From Lentzea jiangxiensis (lineage in GTDB: Bacteria > Actinomycetota > Actinomycetes > Mycobacteriales > Pseudonocardiaceae): DNA of 47,521 bases. Of this stretch, positions 15,608-23,830 are shown piece by piece. The stretch is taken from NCBI RefSeq assembly GCF_900104175.1, contig NZ_FNIX01000030.1:1-47521 (forward strand). Reading direction: 5' to 3'. The first letter of the stretch is position 1. The number at the start of each line of letters is the position of its first letter. The notes beneath the pieces were generated by a model. The model saw nothing but the letters and a program-made list of their open reading frames with translations, ran no database searches and was not told the origin of the DNA. Both the position numbers and the translations under genes were made by a program.

Positions 15608-15657
15608 CCTTTGCAACTGCTCTTTTGTGGACGTGCACAAAAGAGCAGTTGCAAAGG
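15608..15657. terminator. Long perfect hairpin between convergent genes
   Basis: Two 22-nt arms (15608-15629 and 15636-15657), perfectly complementary, with a 6-nt loop GACGTG. It lies between the DUF3000 gene and the dipeptidase, both ending nearby, so could terminate both transcripts. The left arm contains GCTCTTTTG and the right CAAAAGAGC, giving short T-runs in both directions only inside the stem. A related, imperfect copy lies at 19832-19881. Confidence 0.75.
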
Positions 15658-15678
15658 GCGTGGCGATAAAACAGCAGG

Positions 15679-16824
15679 TCAGTTGTCGGCGTCGCGCAGC
15701 ACGCGCAGGACATTGGCGCCCGCGAGCTTCGCGCAGTCGTCCTCGGACCAGCCTCGGTCGAGCAGCGCGCCGATGAGGTTCGGGTAGGTCGAGACGTCCT
15801 CGAGGCCCTGCGGGAGCGCCTGGACGCCGTCGTAGTCGCCGCCCAGCCCGATGTGGTCGACGCCGACGACCTCGCGGGCGTGGTCGAGGTGCAGGACGAC
15901 GTCGTCGAGCGTCGCGACCGGCTTGGGGTGGTCGACGACCCACTCCTCGGTGAACTTCTTCCGCTCGTCCATGTCCGCGTGGCTCGCGCCGGCGGCGGTC
16001 ATCGCGTCACGAAGGGCTGCGTCCCATTCAGCGACACGCGGCGACACGAAGTCCGGGACGAATGTGATCATGGCCACACCACCGTTGGCCGCCAGCTTGA
16101 CCAGGACGTCGTCCGGGATGTTGCGGGGGTGGTCCGCGACGTGGCGGCACGAGGAGTGGCTGAAGATCACCGGCTTGACGCTCGTGTCGAGCGCCGCGTG
16201 CATCGTGCTGGGCGCGACGTGGCTCAGGTCGACGAGCATGCCGATCCGGTTCATCTCGCGCACGACCTCGCGGCCGAACTCGGTCAGGCCACCGTGTTCG
16301 GGCTGGTCGGTGGCGCTGTCGGCCCACGGGGTGTTGTCGTTGTGCGTCAGCGTCATGTAGCGGACGCCCAGCCGGCGCAGGGCGCGCAGGACACCGAGTG
16401 AAGAGTTGATGGAGTGACCGCCCTCGGCGCCCAGCAGGGACGCGACACGCCCGGATGCGAAAACTTTTTCAGCCTCGGCGGCGGTGGTCGCGATCCCGAG
16501 GTGGTCGGAGTACCGCCCGGCCAGCTCGTGGACCAGCTCGACCTGCTCCAGCACGGCGGTGACGGCTCCGTCTCCCGCGAGCCTGCCGGGGATCCAGACG
16601 GACCAGAACTGCATTCCCAGGCCGCCCTCGCGCATTTTCACGATGTCGGTGTGCAGGCTGGGATGACGGTCCGTGAGATCGATCTTCGCGGCGGTCGTGA
16701 AGACGTCCTCGCCGGTTCCCTCTCCGAACTCCCGCAGTGCCCACGGCAGGTCGTTGTGGCCATCCACGAGGGGCACGCGCCGCAGCAGGGCCCGCGCTCG
16801 TTCGACACCCGAACCGCTCCGCAC
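15679..16824 (-). CDS. Membrane-dipeptidase family (M19) zinc dipeptidase
   Basis: 381 aa. Hydrolyses dipeptides at a binuclear zinc site. Motifs: DGHNDLPW (HxD), the bridging Glu in GAEGGHS, VDLSHVAP, FSHSSCRHV (the two further His), and GGDYDGV with the final Asp. GTG 16824 is chosen because AGGAG lies 6 nt upstream; the TTG at 16830 would abut that SD. No signal peptide, so probably cytoplasmic. Alternatives within the family include D-amino-acid-specific dipeptidases. Confidence 0.9.
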   Translation of the reverse strand: MRSGSGVERARALLRRVPLVDGHNDLPWALREFGEGTGEDVFTTAAKIDLTDRHPSLHTDIVKMREGGLGMQFWSVWIPGRLAGDGAVTAVLEQVELVHELAGRYSDHLGIATTAAEAEKVFASGRVASLLGAEGGHSINSSLGVLRALRRLGVRYMTLTHNDNTPWADSATDQPEHGGLTEFGREVVREMNRIGMLVDLSHVAPSTMHAALDTSVKPVIFSHSSCRHVADHPRNIPDDVLVKLAANGGVAMITFVPDFVSPRVAEWDAALRDAMTAAGASHADMDERKKFTEEWVVDHPKPVATLDDVVLHLDHAREVVGVDHIGLGGDYDGVQALPQGLEDVSTYPNLIGALLDRGWSEDDCAKLAGANVLRVLRDADN

Positions 16825-16892
16825 AACCAACTCCTAGATGTCGTTCTGAGAGGGCCTCGCGTTACGCCCCCTATCCAGTTGTCATCCAATCG

Positions 16893-16918
16893 TGTGACAG
16901 ATGGGGCCATCTGTCACA
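16893..16918. promoter_or_regulatory. 26-bp palindrome in the divergent dipeptidase/response-regulator region
   Basis: Perfect arms TGTGACAGATGG (16893-16904) and CCATCTGTCACA (16907-16918) around GG, 68 bp upstream of the dipeptidase start and 162 bp before the response-regulator start. It looks like an operator for a dimeric regulator; the half-site spacing does not match Crp/GlxR. Confidence 0.6.
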
Positions 16919-17079
16919 ACTCAATAGGGATAGATACCCGATTGATCGTCCCGTAGACCCGCATGGGCGGCTACGCTGCCCCAGACGACACCACTTTCGG
17001 TCGATCAGTGGCGCGGCTGATTGGACGAAAGTCTCCGGTGCCGGTCGGGGGGCACGACCGACTCCAGGGAGGTAGTGAC

Positions 17080-17796
17080 GTGGCTGCCGTCGGCTTAGGT
17101 CAGGCCGTTCGTACCACGCCAGCCGGCTCGTTGCCGGCGAACATGGTCCCGCACCCGCGGGAAGAGCTTTTTTCAGTGCTGGTGGTCGACGACCACCCAC
17201 TGCTGAGGGAGGCGATATCAGCTCGGCTCACCCAAATGGGAGCCGGGACAGTGCATGAGGCCGCATCGGTGGCAGAGGCTCGGGCGCGGGCACTTGCCAC
17301 CGGACCGTGCGACCTCGCGATCCTCGATCTGGGCCTGCCGGATGGCACCGGCATCGACCTGGTCACGGAACTCCGTGCCCAGGGCTGGCCCCGCATCGTG
17401 GTCCTCGCATCCTCCGACGACCCCTACGCGGTCAGGTCGGCCTTCCAGGCGGGCGCCCAGGCGTACCTCCTGAAGTCCGCCTCTCCGATGGTGGTCACCG
17501 ACGGGGTGCGCAGGGTCCTCGACGGCGGCGTTTACGCAGATCCGAGCGTGGCACCAGTACTCGCAGCGGGTACTCGGGTGCCGGGCACGGACAACACGCC
17601 GCGGGAACTCTCCGCGCATGAGGTCGAGGTGCTCCAACTGGTCGCCGATGGCCAGAGCAACAAGGAGATCGGCGAAGCTCTGAGCCTGTCCGCGTTGACG
17701 GTGAAGTCTCACCTGTCGCGGATCGGCCGGAAGCTGGGCACCGGGGATCGCGCTCAGATGGTCGCGCTGGCCATGCGTGCCGGCGTGATCCGTTAG
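17080..17796 (+). CDS. NarL/LuxR-type response regulator (orphan)
   Basis: 238 aa from GTG 17080, preceded by AGGGAGG at good spacing. Receiver domain about residues 32-150: acidic pair D37/D38 (VVDDHP), phosphoacceptor D83 (AILDLGLPDG), S111 and K132 (AYLLKS). LuxR HTH about 175-238 (ELSAHEVEVLQLVADGQS, NKEIGEALSLSALTVKSHL). A 30-residue extension precedes the receiver. No histidine kinase is nearby, so the input is unknown. RNase D gene follows after 37 nt. Confidence 0.9.
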   Translation: MAAVGLGQAVRTTPAGSLPANMVPHPREELFSVLVVDDHPLLREAISARLTQMGAGTVHEAASVAEARARALATGPCDLAILDLGLPDGTGIDLVTELRAQGWPRIVVLASSDDPYAVRSAFQAGAQAYLLKSASPMVVTDGVRRVLDGGVYADPSVAPVLAAGTRVPGTDNTPRELSAHEVEVLQLVADGQSNKEIGEALSLSALTVKSHLSRIGRKLGTGDRAQMVALAMRAGVIR

Positions 17797-17833
17797 ATAC
17801 CGGTTTGAAGCACTGAACCGGCCGAGAACACCT

Positions 17834-19123
17834 GTGAGTGGTGCGATCGTCGTAGGGTCATCCGCTGTGGATGTACCCGCCGACGAGCCAACCGCACCAT
17901 CCGGACCAGATCCGGTACCGCTGACGGAACCTGCTGATGGGGTCCCGCCCGTGGTCGCCGATCCTGCTGCGCTCCGGCGAGCCGCTGACGCGCTCGCCGG
18001 GGCGAAGGGCCCGGTCGCGGTGGACACCGAGCGAGCCTCGGGCTACCGCTACTCACAACGTGCCTACCTGGTGCAACTGCGCCGGGAAGGCGCCGGCACG
18101 TGGTTGGTCGACCCGATCGCCCTGGGCGGACGGCTCGACCCGCTGGTGCAGGCGCTGGACGGTACCGAGTGGGTGTTGCACGCAGCGTCCCAGGACCTGC
18201 CGTGCCTCGCCGAACTCGGGCTGCGTCCCGGCGTGCTGTTCGACACCGAGCTGGCGGGCAGGCTGGCTGGGTTCGACCGCGTCGCGCTGGGCACGCTGGT
18301 GGAACGGCTACTCGGTTACAGGCTCGAGAAGGGGCACGGCGCGGCCGACTGGTCGCGCCGGCCCCTTCCCGCCGATTGGCTGACGTACGCCGCTCTCGAC
18401 GTGGAGCTGCTCGTGCAGCTGCGCGACGTTCTCGAAGCCGAGCTGGAGCGCCAGGGCAAGCTCGCCTGGGCGCTCGAGGAGTTCGAGGCGGTGCGGACGG
18501 CGCCGTTGCCGCGCCCCCGCATCGACCCCTGGCGACGCACGTCGGGCATTCATCGCGTGCGCAACCAGAGGCAACTGGCCCTCGTGCGTGCGCTGTGGGA
18601 AGCCCGCGACGCCGTGGCCCGTGAACGCGACATCGCCCCCGGACGGGTCCTGCCGGACTCCGCCCTGATGGAGGCGGCCGCTCGCAACCCCTCTTCGGAA
18701 GCCGAACTGCTCGCGCTTCCGGTCTTCCGCGGACGTTCCCAGCGCCGCATGGTCGGCGTCTGGATGAACGCGCTGCGCAAGGCGGCGAACCTGACGAAGG
18801 CGGAGCTCCCGGAACCCGCGAGCCAGCACGACGGTCCTCCCCCGCCCAACCGCTGGGCGGACAAGGACCCGGACGCGGCGGCCCGGCTGACCGCGACCAG
18901 GGCGGCGCTGGGGGCCATCGCCGAGGCCAACACCCTTCCGGTGGAGAACCTGCTGCTGCCCGACCTCGTGCGCCGCACCTGCTGGCAGCCGCCGGCCGAC
19001 CTCTCGCCCGAGTCCGTGTCGTCCGCGCTGCGGGAGGGCGGAGCCCGCTCGTGGCAGATCGAGCTCACCCTCGAAGCGCTGACGAAGGCGCTGGCGGCGA
19101 CCGCACCACCACCGGCCGGCTGA
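17834..19123 (+). CDS. rnd: Ribonuclease D (DEDDy 3'-5' exonuclease with HRDC domain)
   Basis: 429 aa. Trims 3' ends of stable RNA precursors. DEDD residues: D64 and E66 (VAVDTERASGYRYSQ), D121 (AASQDLPCL), Y185 and D189 (YAALDVELL). HRDC domain around 235-320 (LALVRALWEARDAVARERDIAPGRVLPD). An acidic/proline-rich 40-residue N-terminal extension and an actinobacterial C-terminal domain are present. GTG 17834 taken; start could be slightly internal. Confidence 0.93.
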   Translation: MSGAIVVGSSAVDVPADEPTAPSGPDPVPLTEPADGVPPVVADPAALRRAADALAGAKGPVAVDTERASGYRYSQRAYLVQLRREGAGTWLVDPIALGGRLDPLVQALDGTEWVLHAASQDLPCLAELGLRPGVLFDTELAGRLAGFDRVALGTLVERLLGYRLEKGHGAADWSRRPLPADWLTYAALDVELLVQLRDVLEAELERQGKLAWALEEFEAVRTAPLPRPRIDPWRRTSGIHRVRNQRQLALVRALWEARDAVARERDIAPGRVLPDSALMEAAARNPSSEAELLALPVFRGRSQRRMVGVWMNALRKAANLTKAELPEPASQHDGPPPPNRWADKDPDAAARLTATRAALGAIAEANTLPVENLLLPDLVRRTCWQPPADLSPESVSSALREGGARSWQIELTLEALTKALAATAPPPAG

Positions 19124-19157
19124 CATCCGGCAGTCCAGCCGGCTCCGGCCGAGCTGT

Positions 19158-19227
19158 GCGTTGACGACGGCCTCGACGGCCACGCGCCTGGGCCATCCAG
19201 TGCGCCGCCGAGGACCGTCGTCAACGC
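19158..19227. repeat. 13-bp inverted repeat in the gap after rnd
   Basis: GCGTTGACGACGG (19158-19170) and its exact reverse complement (19215-19227), spaced 44 bp, in the 230-bp gap 19124-19353. It could be a termination/attenuation structure or a protein site upstream of the GNAT gene. Nothing else recognised in the gap. Confidence 0.5.
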
Positions 19228-19353
19228 GCCGGGCGGGTCGTCCCCGCTGTCCACCCGCGGCCCGAGCACCTGCCCGGCAGCTGACCTCCACCCCGTCTCG
19301 GCCGGACCTGCAACCGCGTCGCCGCTTTCCCGCACCACCAGGGGACGTCCCAC

Positions 19354-19842
19354 GTGATCAGCACCGCCCGCCTGGACCTCATCCCGTTGCGGGTCGAACA
19401 CGCCGCGGAAATGGCCGAGGTGCTCGCGGACCTTGCTCTGCACACGTTCACCGGCGGCGCACCGCTCACCCCCGAGGCGCTCAGTGCCCGCTACGAACGG
19501 CTGACCGCGGGCTCACCCGACCCGGGCACCCGGTGGTTGAACTGGGTGATCGCCCTGCGCGACGAGGACCGCCTCACCGGCACCGTCCAGGCGGCCATCA
19601 CCGACCACGTCGCTGAAGTCGCCTGGGTGGTCGGCATCCCGTGGCAGGGCCGCGGCATCGCCCGCGAGGCGGCACAGGGCCTCGTCACCCGGCTGAGGAC
19701 CCGGCCCGTCCACACGGTCATCGCCCACGTCCACCCCGACCACCACGCCTCTGCGGCCGTCGCCGCCTCGGTCGGTCTCACGCCCACCTCCGAAGTCCAC
19801 GACGGCGAAGTCCGCTGGCTGCTCCACCAGCCCTTGCAATGA
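19354..19842 (+). CDS. GNAT-family N-acetyltransferase
   Basis: 162 aa. RimJ/RimL-like acetyltransferase: ISTARLDLIPLRVEHA start, VAEVAWVVGIPWQGRGIAREAA carries the acetyl-CoA pyrophosphate loop (Q-x-x-G-x-A), and VHPDHHASAAVAASVGLTPT is the C-terminal helix. Substrate unknown. GTG 19354 follows AGGGGA. The last codons and stop lie inside a hairpin (19832-19881). Confidence 0.85.
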   Translation: MISTARLDLIPLRVEHAAEMAEVLADLALHTFTGGAPLTPEALSARYERLTAGSPDPGTRWLNWVIALRDEDRLTGTVQAAITDHVAEVAWVVGIPWQGRGIAREAAQGLVTRLRTRPVHTVIAHVHPDHHASAAVAASVGLTPTSEVHDGEVRWLLHQPLQ

Positions 19843-19881
19843 GTCTTTTGCGGACGAAGTCCAAAGAGTCGTTGCTAAAGG
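19832..19881. terminator. Imperfect hairpin related to the one at 15608
   Basis: Left arm 19832-19854 and right arm 19860-19881 pair imperfectly around CGAAG. Both arms resemble the 15608 element (CTTTTG-GGACG on the left, GTTGC-AAAGG on the right). It sits between convergent GNAT and HIT genes and includes the GNAT stop codon, so probably terminates both. Confidence 0.6.
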
Positions 19882-19923
19882 CCAGCTCAGCACGTCGCCC
19901 GAACTGATATATCGGTTGTGACC

Positions 19924-20454
19924 TCAGTTGACCATGTGGTCGCCGAGGCGCCGGGCCAAGTCCGCGACCTCGTCATCGGGCAGGTCGAGGTGGCCGCGGG
20001 AAGGATCGAACAGGGCGAACTGCTGATCTTCATACGGCACGCCCGGCGGCAGCGGCACAAGGTGCCAGTGCACGTGCCGGTTGGCCTGCTGACTGCCGAG
20101 CGAGAGCACGTAGAGCCGCTCGACGGGCAGTAGCGCGGTCAAGCCGCCGCCCGCCCGGTGCACGACCCGCTGGATCGCGGCGTACTCGTCGGGCGTGAAG
20201 TCACCGATGGCGTGCTCGCGGTGCTCGACCGGCGCCACCAGGAAGTGGCCGACCGCCGAGGGGAACCTGCTCGCGAACACGACCGCCACCTCGTCCCGGT
20301 AGGCGACGTGGTGCGGGTAGTCCGGGTTGCCGGCGAGGAGCTCGCAGACGAAGCAGGCGCGGCGAGCGAGCGCGAGGTAGCCGCCGGGGTCCCAGGGCAC
20401 GCGGGTCGTCATGATCCATTCGTACCGGAACCCGTCCGGCGCGGTTCGTGCCAT
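19924..20454 (-). CDS. HIT-family hydrolase/transferase
   Basis: 176 aa. Histidine-triad protein: RHVHWHLVPLP gives H127, H129 and H131, the last-but-one being the nucleophile in the family; CFVCELLAG near residues 34-42 may bind zinc. It would act on a nucleoside phosphoramidate or dinucleotide substrate. ATG 20454 has AGGAGAGG 14 nt upstream; ATG 20412 is an alternative that loses 14 residues. Convergent with GNAT. Confidence 0.88.
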   Translation of the reverse strand: MARTAPDGFRYEWIMTTRVPWDPGGYLALARRACFVCELLAGNPDYPHHVAYRDEVAVVFASRFPSAVGHFLVAPVEHREHAIGDFTPDEYAAIQRVVHRAGGGLTALLPVERLYVLSLGSQQANRHVHWHLVPLPPGVPYEDQQFALFDPSRGHLDLPDDEVADLARRLGDHMVN

Positions 20455-20483
20455 GCCCGGCGGGACGGCCTCTCCTCACCCCA

Positions 20484-21134
20484 TCAGTTCAAGGGATCGG
20501 AATCCGGCCGGCCGTCGATCACGTCGCGCGACACCTGGACGTGCGCGAGCCGCCGGACGGCCTTGAGAACGGCGTCGCCGATCAGGGTGCCGACGACCAT
20601 CGCCTCGATGACGTCATCACGCGAGCCGCGGCCCGCGATGTACTCCACGTCGGCCTGCGCGATGATCTTCAACCCCTCCAGGTAGGGGTCGAGCAGGTCG
20701 CGGAAGTGGTCGTGACCGACCGAGCGGGCCACGGAGAGCGCCGCGGCGAGCATGTGGGTCACGTTGCTCCCGGTGACGTCGACGCACTCGGTCTCGCCCT
20801 GCCGCGCGAAGAAGGCCTGGACGTCCTCGATCGCGAGCGGGTCCAGCTCCACCGCGCTCGGCTGGCTGATCGCCTCCTGCACCGCGCCGAGCTTGCTGTG
20901 CAGCGACTCGTCGCGGGTGTCGATGGCCGCGAGCACCTCGCGCACCGACGCGATCGAGAGACCGCCGACGTCCACCAGAGCACGGACCAGCCGGAGCCGG
21001 CGCAGGTGCTCGTCGTCGTAGTGCGCCTGGTTCGGGCTGGTCAGCACACCGGCGGGCAGCAGTCCCTCGCGCAGGTAGTACTTGATCGTCGGCACCGGGA
21101 CGCCGCTTCTCTTCGCAAGTTCGCCAACACGCAT
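20484..21134 (-). CDS. MerR-family transcriptional regulator
   Basis: 216 aa. N-terminal MerR winged helix (MRVGELAKRSGVPVPTIKYYLREGLLPAG) followed by a coiled helix and an effector domain with no Cys pair for metals, so probably an organic ligand sensor. It lies head to head with two membrane-protein genes 59 bp away, which it likely controls together with itself. Confidence 0.9.
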   Translation of the reverse strand: MRVGELAKRSGVPVPTIKYYLREGLLPAGVLTSPNQAHYDDEHLRRLRLVRALVDVGGLSIASVREVLAAIDTRDESLHSKLGAVQEAISQPSAVELDPLAIEDVQAFFARQGETECVDVTGSNVTHMLAAALSVARSVGHDHFRDLLDPYLEGLKIIAQADVEYIAGRGSRDDVIEAMVVGTLIGDAVLKAVRRLAHVQVSRDVIDGRPDSDPLN

Positions 21135-21178
21135 ATGGATAGTGTAACTTCCGGATAGTAGAGAGTGCCGCTATCCAT
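21135..21178. promoter_or_regulatory. Candidate MerR operator region
   Basis: ATGGATAG (21135-21142) and CTATCCAT (21171-21178) form a perfect inverted repeat, with a third GGATAG at 21153-21158 between them, all inside the 59-bp divergent gap. Several half-sites suggest cooperative binding by the adjacent regulator. Confidence 0.5.
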
Positions 21179-21193
21179 CCAGGGGGTACAGAG

Positions 21194-22075
21194 ATGTTGC
21201 GCACGTGGCACCGGCCGCTAGTGGTCTTCGGTCTCGCGATGGCAGTGCTGATCCCGATCGCGCTGGTCGGGCTGCTCGTCGACGACCGGACGGTGGTCAA
21301 CTCGCCGATCTGGCTCAAGCCGCTCAAGTTCGCCGTGTCGCTGACGATCTACGCGTTCACGCTGGCGTGGCTGCTCACGTTCCTCAAGAAGTTCCAGCGC
21401 GCCGGCTGGTGGGCGGGCACCGTCCTCGCGCTCGCCGGCGCCGCCGAGATGGTCGTGATCGTCGGCCAGGTCGTCCGCGGCAGGCGCAGCCACTTCAACT
21501 TCGAGACCCCGCTCGACACGGCACTGTTCTCGATCATGGGCTCCACCATCGTGGTGCTGTGGCTGACGCACGCGGTCGTCGCGGTCCTGCTGTGGCGCGC
21601 GGAGTTCGGGAACGAGGCGCTGGCGTGGTCGATCCGGCTCGGGCTCGTGATCTCGTTCCTGGGCCTCGGCGTCGGCTTCCTCATGACGAGCCCGAAGCCC
21701 GGCCAGGCGCTCGACGGCGGCACGCTCGGCTCGCACACCGTCGGCGCGCCCGACGGCGGCGCGTACATGCCGCTCACCGGGTGGAGCACCGAGCACGGCG
21801 ACCTGCGCGTCGGCCACTTCATCGGCATGCACGCGCTGCAGGTGCTGCCGGTCGTCATCGCACTGCTCGGCAACCGCGCCAACACGAAGATCGCGTGGGT
21901 CGCCAGCGCGTCGTTCCTGGGAACCTTCCTGCTCGTGACCTGGCAGGCCCTGCGCGGCCAGTCGCTCGTCCAGCCCGACGGCACGACGTTGCTCGCGCTG
22001 GCCGGGATCATCGCCGCGACCGCACTCGGACTGGTGTGGGCGCGTGAACCGGAGAAGGAGCTCGTTGCCGCATGA
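21194..22075 (+). CDS. Multi-pass membrane protein of unknown function
   Basis: 293 aa with about seven hydrophobic segments (12-30, 45-66, 75-95, 113-135, 145-168, 220-235, 240-285). A conserved-looking extramembrane part lies between TM5 and TM6 (SPKPGQALDGGTLGSHTVGAPDG), followed by HFIGMHALQVLPV, whose two His in a helix could bind haem or metal, though this is speculative. Start ATG 21194 follows AGGGGGTACAG. Overlaps the ABA4-like gene by 4 nt (ATGA). Probably under the divergent MerR regulator. Confidence 0.8.
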   Translation: MLRTWHRPLVVFGLAMAVLIPIALVGLLVDDRTVVNSPIWLKPLKFAVSLTIYAFTLAWLLTFLKKFQRAGWWAGTVLALAGAAEMVVIVGQVVRGRRSHFNFETPLDTALFSIMGSTIVVLWLTHAVVAVLLWRAEFGNEALAWSIRLGLVISFLGLGVGFLMTSPKPGQALDGGTLGSHTVGAPDGGAYMPLTGWSTEHGDLRVGHFIGMHALQVLPVVIALLGNRANTKIAWVASASFLGTFLLVTWQALRGQSLVQPDGTTLLALAGIIAATALGLVWAREPEKELVAA

Positions 22076-22521
22076 CCGCCACCCTGTTCGACCTGACCTT
22101 CCTGGTCGCGGCACCGTTCTGGGCGCTCATGATCCTCGCGCCGAAGTGGTCGTGGACGGAGAGGATCGCCGAGTCGTACCTGATCGTGCTGCCACCGGCG
22201 CTGATCTACGTCGTGCTGCTGGTCCCGGAGCTCTCCACGGTGCTGCCTCTGGTCACCCGGCCGGAGATCGGTCCGCTGGCGGAGTACCTGGCCACGGACG
22301 CCGGCACGGCGCTGGTGTGGGCGCACATGCTCGCGTGGGACCTGTTCGTCGGACGCTGGATGTACCTGGAGGGGCGGCGGCTGAACGTGCACCCGCTGGT
22401 GATGGCACCCGTTCTGGTGATCACGATCCTGCTGGCCCCGGCCGGGTTGCCGCTGTTCCTGGTCATCCGCAAGGTGTGTGACGCAAAGTACAGGGGCGAC
22501 GCTGTGGTTACCGGCCAGTAA
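22072..22521 (+). CDS. ABA4-like family membrane protein (DUF4281)
   Basis: 149 aa, four predicted TM helices. The plan TLFDLTFLVAAPFWALMILAPKWSWT... AHMLAWDLFVGRWMYLEGRR fits the family of plant ABA4 (neoxanthin synthesis), whose bacterial members have no settled function. GTG/ATG overlap with the preceding membrane gene indicates co-translation. The stop codon lies inside the first operator-like palindrome of the fad operon. Confidence 0.78.
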   Translation: MTATLFDLTFLVAAPFWALMILAPKWSWTERIAESYLIVLPPALIYVVLLVPELSTVLPLVTRPEIGPLAEYLATDAGTALVWAHMLAWDLFVGRWMYLEGRRLNVHPLVMAPVLVITILLAPAGLPLFLVIRKVCDAKYRGDAVVTGQ

Positions 22522-22522
22522 C
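22507..22522. promoter_or_regulatory. Operator-like palindrome 1 upstream of fadA
   Basis: GTTACCGGCCAGTAAC is palindromic except for one pair. It shares GTTACCGxCCxGTA with a second site 32 bp downstream (centre to centre). It overlaps the stop codon of the ABA4-like gene and sits about 90 bp before the thiolase start. Confidence 0.6.
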
Positions 22523-22538
22523 TAGGGCTAGAGTTGGC

Positions 22539-22554
22539 GTTACCGACCGGTAGG
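22539..22554. promoter_or_regulatory. Operator-like palindrome 2 upstream of fadA
   Basis: GTTACCGACCGGTAGG contains TACCG-AC-CGGTA, symmetric arms of 5 bp. Same orientation as site 1 and three helical turns away. Likely binds a TetR-type fatty-acid regulator encoded elsewhere. Confidence 0.6.
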
Positions 22555-22612
22555 GACGTCGCGCTCCCCTGCCGGAGTGGACAGAGTTGTCACCACAAGT
22601 GGAGGAGACGCC

Positions 22613-23830
22613 GTGGCCGCACCAGCAGCGCCGGCACGCGTTCGGAACGTGGTCTTCGTCGACGGCGTCCGCACGCCGTTCGGCAAGGCCGGCCCCAAGG
22701 GGATTTTCGCCGAGACCCGTGCCGACGACCTCGTCGTGAAGGTCATCCGTGAGCTGCTGCGCAGGCACCCCGAGCTGCCGCCGGAGCGCGTCGACGAGGT
22801 CGCCATCGCGGCGACCACGCAGATCGGCGACCAGGGCCTGACGATCGGCCGGACCGCGGCGCTGCTCGCGGGCCTGCCGAAGTCGGTGCCCGGCTACGCC
22901 GTCGACCGCATGTGCGCCGGCGCGATGACCGCCGTCACCACGGCGGCGAGCGGCATCGCGTTCGGCGCCTACGACGTCGTCATCGCAGGCGGCGTCGAGC
23001 ACATGGGCCGCCACCCGATGGGTGAGGGGGTCGACCCGAACCCGCGCTTCCTGTCGGACAAGATCGTCGACCCGAGCGCGCTGGTCATGGGCCAGACCGC
23101 GGAGAACCTGCACGACAGGTTCCCGGAGATCACCAAGGACCGCGCGGACACGTACGCCGCGGCCTCGCAGGCCAAGTACGCGGCCGCGCTGGCCGCGGGC
23201 AAGATCGGCCCGGAGCTCGTGCCGGTCGCGACCCGCTCGGCGGAGAACGGCTGGGGCCTCGCGACGGCCGACGAGCCGCCGCGTCCGGGCACCACGGTCG
23301 AGGACCTCGCCAAGCTCAAGACGCCGTTCCGCCCGCACGGCCGGGTCACCGCGGGCAACGCGGCCGGTCTGAACGACGGCGCGACCGGCTGCATCCTGGC
23401 CGACGAGGACACCGCGAACGAGCTCGGCCTGCCGATCGGCATGCGCATGGTCGGCTACTCGTTCCTGGGCGTCGACCCGTCGGTCATGGGCGTCGGCCCG
23501 GTGCCCGCGACGGAGAAGGCCCTGCAGCGCGCGGGCCTGTCCATCGAGGACATCGGCCTGTTCGAGATCAACGAGGCGTTCGCCGTCCAGGTGCTGGCGT
23601 TCCTCGACCACTTCAAGATCGCCGACGACGACCCGCGCGTGAACCAGTGGGGCGGCGCCATCGCGACCGGTCACCCGCTGGCCTCGAGCGGCGTGCGGCT
23701 GATGACGCAGCTCTCGCGTCAGTTCGCCGAGCGTCCGGACGTCCGTTACGGCCTCACCACCATGTGCATCGGCATCGGCATGGGTGGAACGGTCATCTGG
23801 GAGAACCCGAACTGGAGTGGCGACAAGTGA
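22613..23830 (+). CDS. fadA: Acetyl-CoA C-acyltransferase (thiolase, FadA)
   Basis: 405 aa from GTG 22613, which has GGAGGAGA upstream; the frame extends to 22577 without good signals. Cleaves 3-ketoacyl-CoA with CoA in the last step of beta-oxidation. Catalytic residues: nucleophile C101 (VDRMCAGAMTA), H354 (IATGHPLASSG) and C385 (TTMCIGIGMGG); NEAFAVQ motif present. Its TGA overlaps the next start by 4 nt, so FadA and FadB are made together as a trifunctional complex. Confidence 0.95.
   Translation: MAAPAAPARVRNVVFVDGVRTPFGKAGPKGIFAETRADDLVVKVIRELLRRHPELPPERVDEVAIAATTQIGDQGLTIGRTAALLAGLPKSVPGYAVDRMCAGAMTAVTTAASGIAFGAYDVVIAGGVEHMGRHPMGEGVDPNPRFLSDKIVDPSALVMGQTAENLHDRFPEITKDRADTYAAASQAKYAAALAAGKIGPELVPVATRSAENGWGLATADEPPRPGTTVEDLAKLKTPFRPHGRVTAGNAAGLNDGATGCILADEDTANELGLPIGMRMVGYSFLGVDPSVMGVGPVPATEKALQRAGLSIEDIGLFEINEAFAVQVLAFLDHFKIADDDPRVNQWGGAIATGHPLASSGVRLMTQLSRQFAERPDVRYGLTTMCIGIGMGGTVIWENPNWSGDK

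Noticed and set aside
16893..16918. Crp/GlxR site (TGTGA...TCACA)
   Set aside because: The half-sites are 16 bp apart instead of the 6 bp needed by Crp-type regulators.
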